DNA from: an uncultured Bacteroides sp.
Lineage (GTDB): Bacteria > Bacteroidota > Bacteroidia > Bacteroidales > Bacteroidaceae
Assembly: GCF_963676325.1 (NCBI RefSeq)
Contig: NZ_OY781099.1
Span: forward strand, 930,001-994,000
DNA length: 64,000 nt
Direction of reading: 5' to 3'
Every line of letters starts with the position of its first letter. The first letter of the stretch is position 1. Under the pieces are notes generated by a model that saw nothing but the letters and a program-made list of their open reading frames with translations, ran no database searches and had not been told where the DNA came from. Made by a program: the position numbers and the translations under genes. Positions 44,263-52,101 of the stretch are shown one piece after another.

Positions 44263-44270
44263 TATCTTTG
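44263..44270 (+). promoter_or_regulatory. -7 promoter element for rpsA
   Basis: TATCTTTG fits TAnnTTTG closely; the ATG is 63 bp downstream. The T-rich run before it replaces a clear -33. Confidence 0.6.
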
Positions 44271-44333
44271 CGCCCGATTTATATAGTCAATATAATGTCT
44301 TACTTAATTAAAGGTATTTAAACAAAATTATTA

Positions 44334-46130
44334 ATGGAAAATTTAAAGAACGTTGCTCCTGTTGAAGATTTCAACTGGGATGCGTATGAAAACGGCGAAG
44401 CCTTTATTGGTGCTAGCCAAGAAGAACTGGAAAAAGCATACGATAGTACGCTTAACAAAGTTAATGACCGCGAGGTTGTTGATGGAACTGTAATCTCAAT
44501 GAACAAACGCGAAGTTGTTGTTAACATTGGTTACAAATCAGACGGTATTATTCCTTTGAATGAATTCCGTTACAATCCTGAATTAACAGTAGGTGATAAA
44601 GTAGAAGTTTACATCGAAAATCAGGAAGACAAGAAAGGTCAGTTGATCCTTTCTCACAAAAAAGCTCGCGCTGCTCGCTCTTGGGATCGCGTTAACTCTG
44701 CTCTTGAAACAGAAGAAATTGTTAAGGGCTTCATCAAATGCCGCACTAAGGGTGGTATGATCGTTGACGTATTTGGTATCGAAGCATTCTTACCAGGTTC
44801 TCAGATTGATGTTAAACCTATCCGCGATTACGATGTATTCGTTGGAAAGACTATGGAATTCAAAGTTGTTAAAATCAACCAGGAATTCAAAAACGTTGTT
44901 GTTTCTCATAAAGCTCTTATCGAAGCTGAACTTGAACAACAGAAAAAAGAAATTATTGGCAAACTTGAAAAAGGACAGGTTCTTGAAGGAACTGTTAAAA
45001 ATATCACATCTTACGGTGTATTCATCGACTTGGGTGGCGTAGACGGTTTGATCCACATTACAGACCTTTCTTGGGGACGTGTTAGCGATCCTAAAGAAGT
45101 GGTTGAATTGGATCAGAAGCTTAACGTTGTTATCCTTGACTTTGATAACGAAAAGAAACGTATCGCTCTTGGTTTGAAACAACTTACTCCTCACCCATGG
45201 GATGCTCTTTCAGCTGAACTGAAAGTAGGTGACAAGGTAGAAGGTAAAGTAGTTGTTATGGCTGACTACGGTGCATTTATTGAAATTGCTCCAGGCGTAG
45301 AAGGTTTGATCCACGTATCTGAAATGTCTTGGTCTCAACACTTACGCAGCGCACAAGACTTCATGAAAGTTGGTGACACTGTAGAAGCTGTTGTTCTTAC
45401 TCTTGACCGTGACGAACGTAAAATGTCTTTAGGTATCAAACAATTGAAGCAAGATCCATGGGAAACTATCGTAGAGAAGTATCCTGTAGGTAGCAAACAT
45501 GTTGCTAAGGTACGTAACTTCACTAACTTCGGTGTATTTGTAGAAATCGAAGAAGGCGTTGACGGATTAATCCACATCTCTGACCTTTCTTGGACTAAGA
45601 AAGTTAAACATCCATCTGAATTCACTACTATTGGTGCAGATATCGATGTTCAGGTTCTTGAAATCGACAAAGATAACCGTCGTTTGAGCTTAGGCCACAA
45701 ACAATTGGAAGAAAATCCTTGGGATGTATTCGAAACAGTATTCACAGTAGGTTCAGTACACGAAGGAACAATTATCGAAATGCTTGATAAAGGTTCTGTA
45801 GTAGCTCTTCCTTACGGTGTTGAAGGTTTTGCAACTCCTAAACATCTTGTAAAAGAAGATGGTTCACAAGCTCAGTTAGACGAAAAACTAGAGTTCAAAG
45901 TAATCGAATTCAATAAAGATGCTAAGAGAATCATCCTTTCTCACAGCCGTATTTTTGAAGATGTTGCTAAGGCAGAAGAAAAAGCTGAAAAGAAGGCTTC
46001 TGCAAAGAAAACAACTAGCAAAAAAGAAGATTCTGCTCCTGCTGTAACAAATCAGGCTGCTTCTACTACATTAGGTGATATCGATGCTTTAGCTGCATTG
46101 AAAGAACAAATGGAAGCTGACAAAGACTAA
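44334..46130 (+). CDS. rpsA: 30S ribosomal protein S1
   Basis: 598 residues with six S1/OB domains. Examples: VVVNIGYKSDGIIPLNEF (domain 1), VFIDLGGVDGLIHITDLSWG (domain 3), GAFIEIAPGVEGLIHVSEMS (domain 4) and GVFVEIEEGVDGLIHISDLS (domain 5). A Lys/Ala-rich tail precedes the end. It unfolds and delivers mRNA to the 30S subunit, which matters in Bacteroidetes where Shine-Dalgarno use is weak. Codon use looks more biased than in neighbours, as expected for a highly expressed ribosomal gene. Confidence 0.97.
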   Translation: MENLKNVAPVEDFNWDAYENGEAFIGASQEELEKAYDSTLNKVNDREVVDGTVISMNKREVVVNIGYKSDGIIPLNEFRYNPELTVGDKVEVYIENQEDKKGQLILSHKKARAARSWDRVNSALETEEIVKGFIKCRTKGGMIVDVFGIEAFLPGSQIDVKPIRDYDVFVGKTMEFKVVKINQEFKNVVVSHKALIEAELEQQKKEIIGKLEKGQVLEGTVKNITSYGVFIDLGGVDGLIHITDLSWGRVSDPKEVVELDQKLNVVILDFDNEKKRIALGLKQLTPHPWDALSAELKVGDKVEGKVVVMADYGAFIEIAPGVEGLIHVSEMSWSQHLRSAQDFMKVGDTVEAVVLTLDRDERKMSLGIKQLKQDPWETIVEKYPVGSKHVAKVRNFTNFGVFVEIEEGVDGLIHISDLSWTKKVKHPSEFTTIGADIDVQVLEIDKDNRRLSLGHKQLEENPWDVFETVFTVGSVHEGTIIEMLDKGSVVALPYGVEGFATPKHLVKEDGSQAQLDEKLEFKVIEFNKDAKRIILSHSRIFEDVAKAEEKAEKKASAKKTTSKKEDSAPAVTNQAASTTLGDIDALAALKEQMEADKD

Positions 46131-46155
46131 TTATTTAGTTATATAAATCATTGAA

Positions 46156-46183
46156 GGGGTTGCCGTTTACCGGTAGCCCCTTT
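46156..46183 (+). terminator. Terminator after rpsA
   Basis: GGGGTTGCCG pairs with CGGTAGCCCC (two wobble pairs) around TTTAC, followed by TTT. It ends just before the ribonuclease Z start, so some read-through may feed that gene. Confidence 0.7.
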
Positions 46184-46198
46184 CGTTTCAGTAAAAGT

Positions 46199-47113
46199 AT
46201 GGAAAAATTTGAAGTGTATATTCTGGGTTGTGGTTCGGCTTTGCCTACCACTCGCCATTTCCCAACTTCCCAGGTGGTGAACTTGAGGGATAAACTCTTT
46301 ATGATTGATTGTGGAGAGGGAACGCAGATGCAATTTCGTAGATCTAAACTGAAATTTTCCCGTCTGAACCATATTTTTATTTCCCATCTTCATGGAGATC
46401 ACTGCTTTGGCTTGCCCGGATTAATATCTACCTTTGGTATGCTGGGACGAACAGCAGAGCTTTGCATTCATGCGCACCGGGATATTGAAAAATATCTTAA
46501 TCCTATACTTGATTATTTCTGTCAGCATCTTCCATATAAAGTTACTATAGTTCCTTTTGATACTAAAAAGCCGGAGGTGATTTATGAGGATCGTTCGCTC
46601 ACAGTAACAACAATCCCCATGAAACATCGTGTTCCTTGTTGCGGCTTTCTCTTTGAAGAAAAGGCAGAACGGAATCACATTATTCGTGATATGGTTGATT
46701 TCTATAAGGTCCCAATCTCTCAGATAAACCGTATAAAGAACGGTGAAGATTATGTAACTCCCGAGGGAGTGATTATCCCCAATAGCCGTCTTACCCAACC
46801 GGCTACTCCTTCGCGTAAATACGCGTATTGCTCAGATACCATTTATAATGAAAAGATTGTAGAGCAAATAAAAGGTGTTGATCTTTTGTTTCATGAATCA
46901 ACCTTTGCTCAGAATGAAATACCCCGGGCCAGAGAAACTTATCATACTACTGCCCGCCAGGCCGGACAGATAGCTCTTGCAGCCAACGTAAAGAAGTTGT
47001 TGATCGGGCACTTTTCTGCCCGTTATGAAAACGATTTAATCTTTTTTCAGGAGGCAAGTGAAATCTTTCCAAATTGCCAGCTTGCAAAAGAAGGATTGTG
47101 TGCAAACGTTTAA
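46199..47113 (+). CDS. rnz: Ribonuclease Z
   Basis: 304 residues from the ATG at 46199 (MEKFEVYILGCGSALPTTRH); a frame open to 46151 would lie over the terminator. tRNase Z motifs are FMIDCGEGTQMQFRR, HIFISHLHGDHCFGLPGLIS (HxHxDH), KYAYCSDTIY and LLFHESTFAQ, with the HFSARY end motif. It cuts the 3' trailer of tRNA precursors. Metal ligands are all present. Following gene is the T9SS-like small protein. Confidence 0.95.
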   Translation: MEKFEVYILGCGSALPTTRHFPTSQVVNLRDKLFMIDCGEGTQMQFRRSKLKFSRLNHIFISHLHGDHCFGLPGLISTFGMLGRTAELCIHAHRDIEKYLNPILDYFCQHLPYKVTIVPFDTKKPEVIYEDRSLTVTTIPMKHRVPCCGFLFEEKAERNHIIRDMVDFYKVPISQINRIKNGEDYVTPEGVIIPNSRLTQPATPSRKYAYCSDTIYNEKIVEQIKGVDLLFHESTFAQNEIPRARETYHTTARQAGQIALAANVKKLLIGHFSARYENDLIFFQEASEIFPNCQLAKEGLCANV

Positions 47114-47178
47114 TAAGCTTTAAACGTTATTACTTGTATAATAAAATCGGAATGCTTACATTTGTTCCATTAAGTAAA

Positions 47179-47502
47179 ATGAAAAGCCTGTTGATGAAAA
47201 GATTTACCCTGTTTTTTTTATTAATCTTCTCATTCCTTTTCTTTTCAGCAGTCTATGCTCAGGAGGGAAGAAGGTCTTTGCCCACAGATTATGAGCAGGG
47301 TTCTGTTGCTTTGACTTTTACAGGAAATAATGTTCGCGTACAGAATGCTCAGGGATCAGTGCTGGAAGTGTATAATGTACTGGGTCAGAAAGTTACTTCT
47401 ATAAAAATTGATTCATCAGATAAAACAATCACTCTGAATCTTCCCAAAGGTTGGTATATCTTAAAGATAGAGAATATAACCAGGAAGGTAGCTATAAAGT
47501 AG
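47179..47502 (+). CDS. Small secreted protein with T9SS-type sorting-like domain
   Basis: 107 residues (start 47179; an ATG at 47194 gives a shorter signal). Signal peptide to about residue 27 (FSAVYAQ). The body is a C-terminal sorting-like beta domain: VLEVYNVLGQKVTSIKI, NLPKGWYILKIENITRKVAI. It has no cargo domain, so the sorting-like domain is essentially the whole mature protein. No T9SS components are visible in the window. Likely periplasmic or exported. Confidence 0.75.
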   Translation: MKSLLMKRFTLFFLLIFSFLFFSAVYAQEGRRSLPTDYEQGSVALTFTGNNVRVQNAQGSVLEVYNVLGQKVTSIKIDSSDKTITLNLPKGWYILKIENITRKVAIK

Positions 47503-47530
47503 CCATAAATTTCTCACTATATAATAAAAG

Positions 47531-47578
47531 AAAGAAGTTACCCACAAAGGAAATGCCTCTGTGGATAACTTCTTTTTT
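47531..47578 (+). terminator. Intrinsic terminator
   Basis: AAGAAGTTACCCACA pairs with TGTGGATAACTTCTTTTTT with a central mismatch and a T-run; closes the preceding gene. Confidence 0.85.
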
Positions 47579-47598
47579 ACTGAATAATCTATTTCTAA

Positions 47599-47627
47599 TT
47601 GTTATTAACCAAAAAACTTTATCTTTG
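47599..47627 (+). promoter_or_regulatory. Promoter of the L,D-transpeptidase gene
   Basis: TTG at 47599-47601 and TATCTTTG at 47620-47627, 18 bp apart; the ATG follows 20 bp downstream. Confidence 0.65.
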
Positions 47628-47647
47628 TCAGCAATAATGAATCTGAA

Positions 47648-49474
47648 ATGACGAACAAAGGAAAATACATAATAAGGCGATCGATACTTTTTCTTTCTTT
47701 TCTTCTGCTTACTATGTATGCTTGTACTCCTGATAAATCAGAAATGGATTATCTTAACTTATCTTCATTTCAAAAGATGAGTAATCCCTGCTTTGTGATT
47801 AATGGTGAGAAAGTTCATAAGAGGTTGCTGAAACTTTGTGTGGAGCGGAGTATTCATTCAGTCAGAGATTCAGCTTTGTATCATTATTATGCAAAAGAAG
47901 GTGCATCTCTTTGGTTGACTTCCTTCGGTGATTGGACGCGAGTGGACCAGTTGCTTCATTGGTTGGAAAATTCCCGTAGTCATGGATTAAACCCTGAGAA
48001 GTTTTCTGTGTCAAAGATAAAAGTAAATCTAGCTAAATTGCGTTCTTTGAATATTGAAAAGAAAGATAATATCAATAAAATCCTTGCAGAACTGGAATAT
48101 GATTTGTCTTCTGCTTATCTTCGGTATGTTAGTGGTCTGAGCTACGGTTTTGTAAGTCCGCACCGGATTCTTAATAATATTGATGAAGCAGAACTGAAAC
48201 CGGGGGAGGTGAGAGATTCTTTGGCTCCCAGAAAGATGAAGACTTATTATTCAATTCCTCTGAAGCGTTGTAACCGGGCGTTTGTGAATAGGGCACTCGA
48301 TGCAGTGAAAGGAAACCTTTCCGGATTTTTGCAGGAGGTTCAACCTAAAGATCCTTTTTATTTGCGTCTGCAAAATGAATATTTAAGGCTCAGTGTACAG
48401 AAAAATCTGGCAAATGATATTCCTGATATAGGAGATGCTCATCTAAAAGAAGGTGATGTGCATCCTGCTATCCCTTTGATTGCAGAAAAACTTATAGAAC
48501 TAGGATATCTTCCCAGGATAGAGCATGCTAATAGTATATATTCATCTCTTTCATCAGATTTGCTTACGGCGGTCAACTTGTTTCGGATGAGAAATCATAT
48601 GCCAATGGATGCGTCAATAGGTAATTATACTATAGCAGCCCTGAACCGTCCTTTGAAATATTACAAAGATAAGCTGATTGTAAATATGGAACGGATGAGG
48701 TGGCAAAAGAGGATGGATAAAGGAAAGAAGTATGTAATGGTGAATACTGCTGCTTTTATGCTGCAGGCTGTGGATGAAAAGGTAGATTCTGTATTGGAAA
48801 TGAAAATTTGTTGTGGCTCTTATGAAAACAAAACTCCGCTTTTGGCTAGTAAGATTGTATACATGCAGATGAATCCGTACTGGAATGTGCCTAAGTCTAT
48901 TGTTCGTAAAGAGATTATTCCGGAATTTCTGAAAGATCCGGCTTATTTTGAAAAGCACCAGATGAAGGTGTACGATAAAGAAGGCAATGAGGTGAACCCT
49001 CTTTCTGTGAAGTGGACTAGTTATGAGGAGGAGATACCATTTAGTGTGAAACAGGAAAAAGGAGAAGGGAATTCTCTGGGAAGATTAATCTTTCGTTTCC
49101 CGAATGCTTTTGCTGTTTATCTGCATGACACACCTTCACGTTGGGCATTTATTAAGCCTAACAGAGCAGTGAGTCACGGTTGTGTAAGATTGGAAAAGCC
49201 TTTGGATTTTGCTTTTTTTCTTCTGAAGAAGAAAGATGAAAAGGTGATGGATAAAATTCGGATAGCTATTGATCTTCCACCGAAAACAAAAAAAGGAAGG
49301 GAATTACTTGAATCACCGGAGTATAAACCGATTAAGGCATTTAATCTTCCGGAAATGGTGCCGCTGTTCTTAGATTATTATACTGTTTTCATGTCTAAGG
49401 GCGGCTCAATGAATTATTGCGAAGATATATATAGGTTTGACAGACCATTATTGAAAGAATTAAGAAAAATATAA
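47648..49474 (+). CDS. L,D-transpeptidase (YcbB/LdtD-like)
   Basis: 608 residues. Lipoprotein-type signal (LLTMYACTPDK, Cys near 26). An N-terminal helical scaffold (about 60-250) is followed by a peptidoglycan-binding-like region (about 275-340: LIELGYLPRIEHANS). The YkuD catalytic domain (about 360-545) has HDTPSRWAFIKPNRAVSHGC, with the catalytic Cys in SHGCVRL near residue 511. It makes 3-3 cross-links or attaches proteins to peptidoglycan in the periplasm. It is followed 11 bp later by an ECF sigma gene. Confidence 0.93.
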   Translation: MTNKGKYIIRRSILFLSFLLLTMYACTPDKSEMDYLNLSSFQKMSNPCFVINGEKVHKRLLKLCVERSIHSVRDSALYHYYAKEGASLWLTSFGDWTRVDQLLHWLENSRSHGLNPEKFSVSKIKVNLAKLRSLNIEKKDNINKILAELEYDLSSAYLRYVSGLSYGFVSPHRILNNIDEAELKPGEVRDSLAPRKMKTYYSIPLKRCNRAFVNRALDAVKGNLSGFLQEVQPKDPFYLRLQNEYLRLSVQKNLANDIPDIGDAHLKEGDVHPAIPLIAEKLIELGYLPRIEHANSIYSSLSSDLLTAVNLFRMRNHMPMDASIGNYTIAALNRPLKYYKDKLIVNMERMRWQKRMDKGKKYVMVNTAAFMLQAVDEKVDSVLEMKICCGSYENKTPLLASKIVYMQMNPYWNVPKSIVRKEIIPEFLKDPAYFEKHQMKVYDKEGNEVNPLSVKWTSYEEEIPFSVKQEKGEGNSLGRLIFRFPNAFAVYLHDTPSRWAFIKPNRAVSHGCVRLEKPLDFAFFLLKKKDEKVMDKIRIAIDLPPKTKKGRELLESPEYKPIKAFNLPEMVPLFLDYYTVFMSKGGSMNYCEDIYRFDRPLLKELRKI

Positions 49475-49485
49475 CATAGTAATAT

Positions 49486-50040
49486 ATGACTCCATCATAT
49501 AACGAGAAAGAAGTATTGGCATTACTGCAGCAGGAGCATACTCAAAAAGAGGCATTCTCCAGGATTGTAGATCAATACAGTGAGCAACTTTACTGGCAAA
49601 TCCGGCGAATGGTGCTTTCTCATGAAGATGCGAATGACTTGTTGCAGAACACTTTTATAAAAGCATGGATCAATATTGATTATTTCCGTGCTGAAGCAAA
49701 ACTTTCAACCTGGCTTTATCGCATTGCGCTTAATGAATGCCTTACTTTTCTTAATAAGCAACGGGCGTCATCTCTATTGTCTATTGATGAACCCGAAGCT
49801 GATGCTGTGACCAAACTTGAAGGTGATCCTTACTTCTCAGGTGACGAGGCGCAACTTCTATTGCAAAAAGCTTTGCTCACCTTGCCCGAAAAGCAGCGAA
49901 TGGTATTTAACTTGAAATATTATCAGGAAATGAAGTACGAAGAGATGTCTGATACTCTAGGTACTTCTGTCGGAGCTTTGAAAGCTTCTTATCACCATGC
50001 AGTGAAAAAAATAGAGAATTTTTTAAAAGGTTCCTTTTAA
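49486..50040 (+). CDS. ECF-type RNA polymerase sigma factor
   Basis: 184 residues. Region 2 has YSEQLYWQIRRMVLSHEDAN followed by DLLQNTFIKAW, and region 4 has LLTLPEKQRMVFNLKYYQEM followed by KYEEMSDTLGTSVGALKASY, the helix-turn-helix. It lies 11 bp after the L,D-transpeptidase gene and 51 bp before a small membrane protein that may be its anti-sigma partner. With the transpeptidase neighbour it probably belongs to an envelope-stress regulon. Confidence 0.93.
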   Translation: MTPSYNEKEVLALLQQEHTQKEAFSRIVDQYSEQLYWQIRRMVLSHEDANDLLQNTFIKAWINIDYFRAEAKLSTWLYRIALNECLTFLNKQRASSLLSIDEPEADAVTKLEGDPYFSGDEAQLLLQKALLTLPEKQRMVFNLKYYQEMKYEEMSDTLGTSVGALKASYHHAVKKIENFLKGSF

Positions 50041-50091
50041 ACCTTTTGTGTAAAAGAGAGTCTTATATATATTGAAAAGGAGAGATGTGAT

Positions 50092-50460
50092 ATGAAAAAA
50101 GAAGATGAAATATTGAGAAAGTGCGGCACCGGTAATCCTTTTACCGTACCCGAAGGCTACTTTGATCACTTCAGAGAAAGCTTAATGGAACAACTGCCAG
50201 AAAAAGAAGTGCAGACTTTTATTAAACCGCGCAAAACTATGTGGAATAAGGTTAAGCCTTGGTTTTATATGGCAGCTGTTTTTACAGGAATGCTTTTCAG
50301 TATTCATTTTATGTTGAACTTAACTTCTTCTGATCAGCCCTCCGCTACATCTGTACGCGCAGAAACAGAGGTGGTTACAGATCAGGATGTAGATGTTATG
50401 ATGGATCATTCCATGATAGATGATTATTCTTTATATGAATGTTTAACGGAGGCTGAATAA
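50092..50460 (+). CDS. Single-pass membrane protein, putative anti-sigma partner
   Basis: 122 residues. A cytoplasmic-looking N-terminus (NPFTVPEGYFDHFRESLMEQ) is followed by one membrane helix (about residues 56-75, PWFYMAAVFTGMLFSIHFML) and an acidic tail (TDQDVDVMMDHSMIDDYSLY). The VPEGYFDxF motif is common in Bacteroidetes proteins encoded next to ECF sigma factors. Anti-sigma function is inferred from position and topology only. Confidence 0.7.
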   Translation: MKKEDEILRKCGTGNPFTVPEGYFDHFRESLMEQLPEKEVQTFIKPRKTMWNKVKPWFYMAAVFTGMLFSIHFMLNLTSSDQPSATSVRAETEVVTDQDVDVMMDHSMIDDYSLYECLTEAE

Positions 50461-50489
50461 GTCTTTGTTATCAATAATATATATATGTT

Positions 50490-50930
50490 ATGAAAAAAGT
50501 ATTTTTATTTTTATTAATTTCTTGTTTAGGAATTATTGGAGCTTTTGCTCAGGAATGGGGAAAGCCCAAAATGTCACCTGATGAATTTCGTCAGAAGCAA
50601 GAGTCATTTATAACAGATAAGGCGAATTTAACAAAAGAAGAAGCTGCAAGGTTCTTTCCTTTATATTTTGAATTGCAAGATAAAAAGAAAGCTTTAAACG
50701 ACAGAGCCTGGTCTGAATTTAGAAAAGGGAAAAAAGAAAATAAATCTGAAGCGCAGTATGAAGCTATTATTACTGGTTTAATAAATGCGCGAATAGCATC
50801 TGATAAACTTGAGAAAGCGTATTTATATAAATTTAAAGATATTCTTTCTTACGAGAAGATTTTTAAAATACAAGGAGCTGAAATGCGTTTTCATAAGGAG
50901 TTGTTGAAAGAATTTGGCCGAAAACCTTAA
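50490..50930 (+). CDS. Periplasmic helical protein (Spy/CpxP-like)
   Basis: 146 residues with a signal peptide (LISCLGIIGAFAQEWG, cut near residue 20). The mature part is charged and helical, with LTKEEAARFFPLYFELQDKK and repeated Glu/Lys, resembling the zinc-resistance/Spy-CpxP type of periplasmic chaperone-like sensors. It is 29 bp after the membrane-protein gene, so the ECF sigma, membrane and periplasmic proteins look like one stress-sensing operon. Sequence similarity to Spy is only at the level of composition and helix pattern. Confidence 0.7.
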   Translation: MKKVFLFLLISCLGIIGAFAQEWGKPKMSPDEFRQKQESFITDKANLTKEEAARFFPLYFELQDKKKALNDRAWSEFRKGKKENKSEAQYEAIITGLINARIASDKLEKAYLYKFKDILSYEKIFKIQGAEMRFHKELLKEFGRKP

Positions 50931-50957
50931 TATACAATTTTATTTTAGATTTTTTAT

Positions 50958-51003
50958 AAAGAGTTGATGTGTTATTAATGAGCACTTCAGCTCTTTTTTT
51001 TTT
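50958..51003 (+). terminator. Terminator closing the ECF sigma operon
   Basis: AGAGTTGATGTG pairs with CACTTCAGCTCT (imperfect) followed by ten Ts; separates this operon from the polysaccharide locus. Confidence 0.75.
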
Positions 51004-51130
51004 ATGCAGATTTTTTTTTTTTAACTCCTCTAATATTTTTTTTCTTTTTAGTGATTACATTGATGATGACCAAACGTCTTATAATTTGATATGACAATAG
51101 TCTATTGAAATCAATTGTAATATAAATACT

Positions 51131-52090
51131 ATGAATTTATTGTTGGGGAGTATGAATTTACTTAAAAAACAGCTTCTTAAGCGTTCTTTTAATGCTGCTC
51201 TGCTATGCTTAATAGTTTTCTCTTCACTCAATGTTTACTGTTGGGGAGGGGAAAATATGTCTTTTTCTAAAAAAAAGGCTTCAAAATATAGAATAGCTGC
51301 ATGTGATTGGATGATTCTTAAAAGACAGAAAATAGGATCTTTTAAGTTAGTAAGTGAACTTAAAGGTGATGGTGTTGAAGTTGACATGGGTGGCTTAGGT
51401 ACCCGGGATTCATTCGATAATAAACTTAGGCAGGCTTCTTTCCGGAAACTTTTTAAAGAAGAAGCAGCAAAGTATAAGTTGGAAATTCCTTCTATTGCAA
51501 TGTCAGGCTTTTATGCTCAGTCATTTGTAAAAAGAGAAAATTATAAAGACCTGGTTCAGGATTGTATACAAACAATGGTGGGCATGGGAGCTAAGATAGC
51601 TTTCTTGCCTTTAGGTGTTGGATGTGACTTAACTAAAAACCCTGAAATGCGTCCGGAACTAGTGAAGCGTTTGAAGATAATTGGAAAGATGGCTTCCAAA
51701 GCCGGAGTTGTTATTGGTATAGAAACTTCTTTAGATGCTGAAGGTGATGTTAAATTATTAAGCGAAATTAATTCTTCGTCAATAAAGATATATTATAATT
51801 TCCAGAATCCGCTTGTTGCAGGACGTGATTTATATAAGGAACTCAGGATTCTAGGCAAGAAACGTATTTGCCAGATTCATTGTACTGATACAGATGATGT
51901 TTTACTACCTTACAATAAACGTTTAGATATGAATAAAGTTAAAAATACCCTTGATGAAATAGGGTGGAGCGGATGGCTTGTTGTCGAAAGGTCCCGGGAT
52001 AAGAATGATCCACGTAATGTGAAGAAAAACTTTGGGACCAACATTGATTATTTGAAACAGATATTTCAAAATGAAACCTTTGGATATTAA
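51131..52090 (+). CDS. Exported sugar phosphate isomerase/epimerase-like TIM barrel
   Basis: 319 residues (a second Met at 51152 is possible). A signal-like N-terminus (RSFNAALLCLIVFSSLNVYC) precedes a xylose-isomerase-like TIM barrel: KYRIAACDWMILKRQKIGSF, DGVEVDMGGLGTRDSF, VIGIETSLDAEGDVKLL, QIHCTDTDDVLLPY and GWLVVERS. Glu/Asp/His metal ligands of the superfamily seem present. Export is unusual for a phosphate-sugar enzyme and suggests a free sugar or sugar-acid substrate. It is 11 bp upstream of susC, so it belongs to the polysaccharide locus. Confidence 0.8.
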   Translation: MNLLLGSMNLLKKQLLKRSFNAALLCLIVFSSLNVYCWGGENMSFSKKKASKYRIAACDWMILKRQKIGSFKLVSELKGDGVEVDMGGLGTRDSFDNKLRQASFRKLFKEEAAKYKLEIPSIAMSGFYAQSFVKRENYKDLVQDCIQTMVGMGAKIAFLPLGVGCDLTKNPEMRPELVKRLKIIGKMASKAGVVIGIETSLDAEGDVKLLSEINSSSIKIYYNFQNPLVAGRDLYKELRILGKKRICQIHCTDTDDVLLPYNKRLDMNKVKNTLDEIGWSGWLVVERSRDKNDPRNVKKNFGTNIDYLKQIFQNETFGY

Positions 52091-52101
52091 ATTTTAGTTC
52101 T

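Noticed and set aside
44790..45194. 134-codon minus-strand frame rich in Phe and Asn
   Set aside because: Antisense to rpsA, whose strong codon bias creates long open antisense frames.
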